Origin: Hofstenia miamia
Lineage: Eukaryota; Xenacoelomorpha; Acoela
NCBI GenBank assembly: GCA_004352715.1
Contig: SCFE01000042.1
Coordinates: 697,645-761,644 of the forward strand
DNA length: 64,000 nt
Direction: 5' to 3'
Under the pieces are notes generated by a model. That model was given only the letters and a program-made list of their open reading frames with translations. It was not told the origin of the DNA and ran no database searches. The position numbers and the translations under genes are program-made. Below, piece by piece: positions 57,331 through 64,000 of the stretch (positions within the stretch are counted from its first letter, which is position 1; each line of letters opens with the position of its first letter).

Positions 57331-58286
57331 TTTTTACCACTGCTTACCACCCTCAAGCTCATGGCTTAGTGGAGCGACTAAATAGAACTCTAATAAAATT
57401 AATTAGGGTGACGGTATCACGAGCAGCAGGAAAAAATTGGCGATGGGTAATAGAGTGTATCGAATTTTTTTATAATACATCAGTTCATTCGACCACCAGG
57501 ATAAGTCCCTTTAAAGCTATGTTCGGGCGTGAAGCCTTAACTTCTTTATCGATGATGTACCCGAACTACTCAGAAATTACCTTAGAAAGATATGTTAATC
57601 AGTTGTTGCGTGATATGCAGGAGATTCACTTAACCATAGCTCATAATACCAGTCAATCTTGTATAAGGCAGAAGAGAACGTTCAATAAAAAATTATATGG
57701 CGAATCTCATAGATGTGGCGATAAAGTATTTGCGTATTTGCCTCATGTAACAACTGATCACAATCAAGTCAGGAAATTAGCCAATAATTGGCAAGGACCA
57801 TTTATGGTAGAGAAAGTGCTTGACCACAACACATATACACTTAGTAACGGGAGAACCGTGCATTTTCAGAGATTAAAACGAGCAATTAAAGACATTGAGA
57901 ATGTCATCATTGATTACAATAACGAATATACCTTAATTGATAACGGTATTAATGAATATGCAACTTATGATAATTTAACAGAATTTGCTGAAGAAGATTT
58001 TGATGATACCGATTTTGAACATGAAATAGTAGATAATTGTGGTTCACGAGTTTTGCCTTCAAGGCGCGCCAGAGTTAATCAAACTTATGATCCCAATATT
58101 TGGGACCTTAACCTTATAGATATGTTTAGGAATGATACCAATAGGGAAGAAACACGAGTCACCAATGAAAGATGGAGGTTAGTCATGACAGTACCTCCTC
58201 ATCTAGGCTTGATGAGGCACACAGAAACAAACGAGGATGACATAAAGGTGCTGAGGAGAGTCCTATTCCATGTGGGCGACACGTAG
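57331..58286 (+). pseudogene. pol: Family C integrase C-terminal half and pol tail, plus-strand copy
   Basis: AYHPQAHGLVERLNRTL with the catalytic Glu, NTSVHSTTRISPFKAMFGRE, NTSQSCIRQKRTFNKKLYGE, the GPY/F module (NWQGPFMVEKVLDHNTYTL), HFQRLKRAIKDIE, and the tail box YDPNIWDLNL. The frame is open for 325 codons to TAG 58284-58286. It mirrors 61000-61880 on the other strand with few changes, many at CpG. The core with the two Asp residues is lost at the mariner insertion or in the gap. Confidence 0.88.
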
Positions 58287-58395
58287 CTCCACTCTTAGGA
58301 GAGGAGATAGCATCAACACCGTCCTCATCTTGCTACTCGGTGGGGGGGATACATACCTCCACGCGTGTGAGCAGAGCTGGCACAAACAACTTCAC
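58287..58395 (+). other. Family C linker after integrase, plus copy
   Basis: Continues the mirror of 60780-60890 (CACCGTCCTCATCTTGCTAC) up to the 1000-N gap. No S-P-x-Q-L-K-G repeats are visible here or in the minus copy. Confidence 0.55.
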
Positions 58396-59395
58396 NNNNN
58401 NNNNNNNNNNNNNNNNNNNNNNNNNNNNNNNNNNNNNNNNNNNNNNNNNNNNNNNNNNNNNNNNNNNNNNNNNNNNNNNNNNNNNNNNNNNNNNNNNNNN
58501 NNNNNNNNNNNNNNNNNNNNNNNNNNNNNNNNNNNNNNNNNNNNNNNNNNNNNNNNNNNNNNNNNNNNNNNNNNNNNNNNNNNNNNNNNNNNNNNNNNNN
58601 NNNNNNNNNNNNNNNNNNNNNNNNNNNNNNNNNNNNNNNNNNNNNNNNNNNNNNNNNNNNNNNNNNNNNNNNNNNNNNNNNNNNNNNNNNNNNNNNNNNN
58701 NNNNNNNNNNNNNNNNNNNNNNNNNNNNNNNNNNNNNNNNNNNNNNNNNNNNNNNNNNNNNNNNNNNNNNNNNNNNNNNNNNNNNNNNNNNNNNNNNNNN
58801 NNNNNNNNNNNNNNNNNNNNNNNNNNNNNNNNNNNNNNNNNNNNNNNNNNNNNNNNNNNNNNNNNNNNNNNNNNNNNNNNNNNNNNNNNNNNNNNNNNNN
58901 NNNNNNNNNNNNNNNNNNNNNNNNNNNNNNNNNNNNNNNNNNNNNNNNNNNNNNNNNNNNNNNNNNNNNNNNNNNNNNNNNNNNNNNNNNNNNNNNNNNN
59001 NNNNNNNNNNNNNNNNNNNNNNNNNNNNNNNNNNNNNNNNNNNNNNNNNNNNNNNNNNNNNNNNNNNNNNNNNNNNNNNNNNNNNNNNNNNNNNNNNNNN
59101 NNNNNNNNNNNNNNNNNNNNNNNNNNNNNNNNNNNNNNNNNNNNNNNNNNNNNNNNNNNNNNNNNNNNNNNNNNNNNNNNNNNNNNNNNNNNNNNNNNNN
59201 NNNNNNNNNNNNNNNNNNNNNNNNNNNNNNNNNNNNNNNNNNNNNNNNNNNNNNNNNNNNNNNNNNNNNNNNNNNNNNNNNNNNNNNNNNNNNNNNNNNN
59301 NNNNNNNNNNNNNNNNNNNNNNNNNNNNNNNNNNNNNNNNNNNNNNNNNNNNNNNNNNNNNNNNNNNNNNNNNNNNNNNNNNNNNNNNNNNNNNN

Positions 59396-59807
59396 GACCA
59401 TATGTAATAAATGACCTGACAATAGAAAACTAATCCAAAGTAGATTTGCTCATCAATTATTACATCCAATGCATTATATTTATAGCACTTTTTGATAAAC
59501 AATTAAACACTCAACAAGTACCTGCTATTCTTTCTTGTTGACAGTTTTCCCTCGCTTTAATATTTCTGTTAATTTTACGCAACGTCAGCTTTAATTTGAC
59601 TATGCTGTTTGAACATCTTTTGTTTTGTCAAATAACGTCGAGTATAATTTTAAGTATTAACTGCACAAAACATTTTACAAACTGAATAATCAATCCTATC
59701 ATGATTTACAATTAATCATTATAATCAATAATAATTTTAGTCTTTGTTTCTTCATTCTTTTCCTCTCATCCTGACCAATCATGATAGTCTTGATAGATTA
59801 TGTCACA
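59396..59807 (-). repeat. Family B-type LTR fragment
   Basis: On the minus strand it starts TGTGACATAATC at 59807 and aligns with 36827-37093 and 64-360 (TTAATTGTAAA, the TACCTGCTA block at the inner end). No internal sequence or purine tract is next to its start, so it may be a solo LTR cut by the gap. Confidence 0.6.
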
Positions 59808-60023
59808 TTATTTTCATAATCAAAAAATAATACAAAGTAACAGAGAGAAAAGTAGACAGTAATTGAAGCTAGATAAAATCTATTGACCTTTTTCTACAGT
59901 GTTTCTCAATTTATACAAGTTTAAATAATTACCTGCCTTTGTTTACAACTACAGTTAATCACATGATAGTCATGTCATTGACTTATTAACTTCCCTCGCA
60001 AATTAAATTTGAGCATATAATTA

Positions 60024-60157
60024 TGTAGCACCAAATTGAGGGGACATGACATGGTTTTCATAAACCGCAATCAAAATAAGGGTTGCGTCCTACTGACGTC
60101 ATGACAGATATAAATATAATAAATAATAACCACGAATTGTCCCTGAGTGACTCTACA
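60024..60157 (-). repeat. Family C 3' LTR, 134 bases
   Basis: Starts TGTAGAGTCACTCAGGG after a purine tract and ends GGTGCTACA, so the ends are perfect TGTAG...CTACA inverts. It contains TATATTTATA and a TGACGTCA palindrome (60094-60101). It is far shorter than the family A LTR (about 1.1 kb) although both follow the same AAGGGGG-CA junction. The matching 5' LTR would be outside the window. Confidence 0.6.
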
Positions 60158-60169
60158 TGCCCCCCTTGC
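60158..60169 (-). other. Polypurine tract, family C
   Basis: On the minus strand GCAAGGGGGG then CA directly before the LTR. Same layout as family A at 22873-22882. Confidence 0.65.
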
Positions 60170-60841
60170 TCAAATTAATTCTGCGGTGGTAGGGGGAGGG
60201 CGTTCCTGAGACTATCTTCTGGATGGTGGTATTCATTTCTATAACTAATACTTTCTCCCAGTCTTTTACATCAACATACTGGGGTTCATGTACAAGTTGC
60301 ATTTATACTTCTCTCTGTTTGACTACTGCATCTCTTAACTTGAGGAATCATAATGTGGGTAAATTGTAAAATCCTTATCAAACCACATGTGCACCATACT
60401 TTGCCAATATGAGCGGCTAATGCCTTCAAGCATACTTGAATCATAACATATGATGGAATTTATTTGAGGACGTCTCTCTGTATCAATTATGAAGGGTATG
60501 ATATCAATAGAACAACTTAGCTGTTTGTTGTTATATGTCCATCGTAAGTGATTCTGTGTTTCTTCCAAAATATTATCAGCTCTACTTGTAGCTATCAAAT
60601 AGGGGTGGAGTGTTTCTTCACCAACTCTTGACATCCTTTTCTTTTGTTCTTCTGTCTTCATTGACCTGACTGTTGAGGTAACGGAAGTATCAGAGGTCGA
60701 GGGGGTTATTGAATCACTCTTAGGGGAGATATTTACATTTTGTAATGCACTAAAAGGGGTACATAAATTTTGCTTAGTTAAAGTTTTAGAAGTTTGTGTT
60801 GCCAGCTCTGCTTGCACGTGTGGAAGTACTTGTCCCCCCAT
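60170..60841 (-). pseudogene. Family C ORF3, short form
   Basis: The frame 60335-60841 encodes a Ser/Thr-rich start, then the box RMSRVGEETLHPYLIA, then IIPFIIDTERRPQINSII and WQSMVHMWFDKDFTI. These match the start of ORF3 in families A and B (R-M-x-x-I-G...H-P-Y; S-T-V-H-x-x-F...F-T-L). After about 160 residues it breaks; a second open stretch (60180-60330) does not resemble A or B. So either some 800 codons were deleted, or family C naturally carries only the N-terminal module. Confidence 0.7.
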
Positions 60842-62425
60842 AGAGTAGCAAGATGAGGACGGTGTCGATGCTATCTCCTCTCCTAAGCGTGGAGCTACGT
60901 GTTGCCCACACGGTATAGGACTCTCCTCAGCACCTTTATGTCGTCCTCATTGGTTTCTGTGTGCCTCATCACGCCTAGATGAGGAGGTACTGTCATGACT
61001 AACCTCCATCTTTCGTCTCACTTGGCGGCGACAGGGTGGAGGAGCTGGCGACTTGCGTTTCTTCCCTATCAGTATCATTCCTAAACATATCTATAAGGTT
61101 AAGGTCCCAAATGTTGGGATCGTAAGTTTGATTAACTCTGGCGCGCCTTGAAGGCAAAACTCGTGAACTACAATTATCTATTATTTCATGTTCAAAATCA
61201 GTATCATCTAAATCTTCTTCAACAAATTCTGTTAAATTATCATAAGTTGCATATTCATCAACACCGTTATCAATTAAGGTGTATTCATTATTGTCATCAA
61301 TGATGACATTCTCAATGTCTTTAATTGCTCGTTTTAATCTCTGAAAATGTATGGTTCTCCCGTTACTAAGTGTATATGTGTTGTGGTCGAGCACTTTCTC
61401 TACAGTAAATGGTCCTTGCCAATTATTGGCTAATTTCCTGACTTGATTGTGATCAGTTGTAACATGAGGCAAATATGCGAATACTTTATTGCCACGTCTA
61501 TGAGGTTCGCCATATAATTTTTTATTGAATGTTCTCTTCTGCTTATACAAGATTGACTGGTATTATGAGCTATGGTTAAATGAATCTCCTGCATGTCACG
61601 TAACAACTGATTAACATATCTTTCTAAGGTAATTTCTGAGTAGTTCAGGTACATCATTGATAAAGAAGTTAAGGCTTCACGCCCGAACATAGCTTTAAAG
61701 GGACTTATCCCAGTGGTTGAATGAACTGATGTATTATAAAAAAATTCGATGCACTCAATTACCCGTCGCCAATTTTTTCCTGCCGCTCGTGATACCGCCA
61801 CCCTAATTAATTTTATCAGAGTTCTATTGAGTTGCTCCACCAATCCATTTGCTTGAGGGTGGTAAGCCATGGTAAAATCATGTAATATTTCCAATTCAGA
61901 CATAAGGGTTTTCATCAAATTGCTTTCAAATTGCGGGCCACGATCCGAGACCAGATGAGACATAGGGCCATACTTTAAAATCCACTCCTTGACTATTTTA
62001 TCAGCTACCTTTTCAGTGAGTGTGCTATCCATGGGGATTATTTGGGCGTACTTAGTGAAATGATTGACTAGCACTAGCAGATACTGAAATCCATCACTAT
62101 CATGAGACAATTGCTCCAGGTCAATATGCACAATTTCATTGGGGCTTGAGGCAGCACGACATTCCAATTTGGCCCATTGCTCTGGAAAATGAGAGGAATT
62201 ATTTAACAGACACTTCTTACATTTGTCGATTACATCTTGAACTGTTGATCTAATTCCGATAGTAACATAGCGAGAATTAAATGTCTTTTCTGTTTGGATA
62301 ATTCCTAAATGACCTTTTTCGTGAACCCTCCTCACAAGATCCCTTTTAAAATATTCTGGAATAGCAAGGCGGTTATTTCGACTCTTTGCATATAATAAAC
62401 CCTTCTTTGTTGTTGTCCAATTGTA
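60842..62425 (-). pseudogene. pol: Family C integrase and pol tail
   Basis: H2C2 zinc region (RRVHEKGHLGI ... CKKCLLNN, 62210-62335) is intact. The catalytic core keeps all three acidic residues: HIDLE (Asp 62120-62122), VSDRGPQFES (Asp 61943-61945) and QANGLVE (Glu 61835-61837), with 35 residues between the last two as in DD35E integrases. Then NTSVHSTTGISPFKAMFGRE, the GPY/F module (NWQGPFTVEKVLDHNTYTL) and YDPNIWDLNL. A frameshift at about 61550 splits core from C-terminal domain and a TGA at 62426 cuts it from RNase H. It is the best preserved integrase in the window. Confidence 0.9.
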
Positions 62426-64000
62426 TCAATTATAATATCTAACTGCTGTTGGTGAAAGGGGAAAAAAGGGGTCCTTCATTCTTTTCATAATATCAGAGAA
62501 GATGAGATCATTTTGTTGATGTTTAATAATTTCTTCCTCAGATATTTCTTCACGGATTAGAATTGGCAAAATTTCTTTACCATTCCTATCAGCATTTATT
62601 TTGGGGATTAATTCATACTCTGTGTGTGGTATGAATGTGAACGGGACCTTCTCCCCAGCCGGCTTTTTCAAATCCCTTTCGTAGCTTGGCAATGCCGTCC
62701 AATAATCAGCGTTCAAATGTAAACGTCCAGGGCGATGTTTGATAGAAAAGGAGAAGTCGTTTAGATATTCTATCCATCTGGCTACTATGTTGGACCTATC
62801 TCCTGAGAATTTCTTAAGCCAGGCTAGTGCACTGTTGTCAGTGCACACAATGAATTTTCTACCTAAGATAAAATACCGAAACTTCTTGAGCAACTCTACT
62901 AATGCTAGCATTTCACATTTGGTTGCACCATAATTTTTTTCAGCAGCTCGTAATTTTCTGCTAAAATACTGAACTGGACATTCAACTCCATGTATCTCTT
63001 GGCTCAACACACCACTAATGGCGACAGCGCTTGCGTCACAGTCTACAATGAACTCCTTTGTGTAGTCTGGGGTATTCAACAATGGTATCTTTTGCAGTTC
63101 GGTTTTGATCCCTTCTAACGCCTCCTGCTCAGTCCAAGTCCATTTAAATTCGTGGGATTTTTTAAGCAATTGAGTGATAGATTTTGTTTTTTCAGCTAAA
63201 TCTGGGATAAACATTCCGTAGTAATTCAGAAATCCCATTAACCTCTGCACATCTTTTCTGCTCCGGGGTGTCTCAATTCATTCTAGAAACTGCTTTGCAT
63301 TGGTTTTTATTGAGATTCGTCCATGCTCAATCACCCTGCCAAGAAAGGTAACTTTAATCTGTGCTAAAGAGCATTTATTCCCATTCACCTTGAGACCAGC
63401 TTTCTGCAACAACTCCAAAGTTCTATTTAATTTCTCAAGATGTTCATCAAAAGTGTCGCTGGCTACCAGAATATCATCTATATATGCAGAAATCCCAGGT
63501 TCAAGAATATTGGAATCGTTAGTTAAGACCTTGGTGACATATCGCTGAAAAGTGGCAGGAGCATTGCATAACCCAAAGGCCATATATTTCCATTCGTATA
63601 AACCGTAGGGTGTAATGAATGCAGTCTTTGGAATATTGGATGGATGCATCAGTACTTGCCAATAGGCTTTACAGAGATCGAGGCAAGAGAAAAACTTATA
63701 TTTACTGGCGTCATATAGCAAATCCTTGATTAGAGGTAGTGGGTAAGCATCTTTGATCATAATGTCATTCAGTTTTCAAAAATCAATACAGAGCCTGTAC
63801 TTTTCCCCTTGTCTAATAAACACAGTGGGGGCTGCATAGGGACTATTACTTCCCTGAATTATTCTGCTCTCTATTAAATCTTTGAGAATTTTCTCATATT
63901 CTGCTTTTAGGTTTTCTGGAACTCAAAGGACAGGTAATCAAATTGGTTTCTCTTGCTTTACCTCAATTGCATGTTCTTCTCCAATCGCCTGCCCCACACT
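62426..64000 (-). pseudogene. pol: Family C reverse transcriptase and RNase H, runs off the window
   Basis: RT: IDF(stop)KLN, LDLCKAYWQVLM, TPYGLYEWKYMAFGLC, APATFQRYV and AYIDDILVASD; thumb with NGNKCSLAQIKVTFLGRVI; GFLNYYGMFIPDLA. RNase H: FIVDCDASAVAISGVL, GATKCEMLALVELLKKFRYFILG and CTDNSALAWLKKFSGDRSN. TGA codons at 63938, 63923, 63776 and 62426 (plus-strand starts of TCA) fall on Arg positions; the Cys before TDNS is Arg in A and D. Otherwise RT and RNase H catalytic residues are all present. Protease and gag lie beyond 64000. Confidence 0.92.

Overview
The window looks like AT-rich, repeat-dominated intergenic DNA from an invertebrate animal; the species cannot be fixed from sequence alone. 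No conserved single-copy host gene is recognisable. What is recognisable is mobile DNA: four related families of very large Ty3/mdg4 (gypsy)-type LTR retrotransposons (called A, B, C and D here), a Maverick/Polinton-like DNA transposon with long terminal inverted repeats, two different Tc1/mariner-superfamily transposons, and several degraded non-LTR (LINE) reverse transcriptase fragments. There are six 1000-N gaps, two short N runs, and seven single-N joints that often sit beside locally duplicated sequence, so some structures may be assembly products.

Layout. 0-1.7 kb: family B LTRs separated by a scrap of internal sequence. 1.9-2.3 kb: Maverick-type DNA polymerase B C-terminus. 2.3-3.6 kb: complete but decayed mariner. 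6.1-9.9 kb: LINE fragments on both strands. 10.06-11.3 kb: one end of a Maverick-like element. 11.3-25.4 kb (+ strand): family A, with tandem LTRs, gag, protease, RT, RNase H, integrase and a long third coding region, plus a second partial copy. 26.4-37.1 kb (- strand): family B with the same order. 38.46-46.74 kb: Maverick-like element with inverted arms, interrupted by a gap and a family A LTR. 47.9-55.3 kb (- strand): family D, truncated in its third region. 56.9-58.4 kb: a second type of mariner inside a family C integrase copy (+). 59.4-64 kb (- strand): family C, with the best preserved pol but a short third region.

How the genes fit together. Families A and B have gag (coiled coil, capsid, CCHC knuckle), then pol (protease, RT, RNase H, integrase, then a conserved acidic tail), then about 3 kb of extra coding sequence (ORF3). 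ORF3 aligns well between A and B over its whole length; only N-terminal remnants survive in C and D. It has no visible signal peptide or membrane segment, so it does not look like an envelope gene, and I do not recognise it. In A, B and D a short peptide repeat (S-P-x-x-x-x-[QHR]-[LF]-K-G, often beside an Arg-rich patch) recurs between integrase and ORF3, and in A and D also between protease and RT. These two features are the best candidates for an undescribed system.

Every family is inactive here. Premature TGA codons fall again and again where a sister family encodes Arg, and paired copies differ mainly at CpG sites, which points to CpG-methylation decay rather than a changed genetic code.
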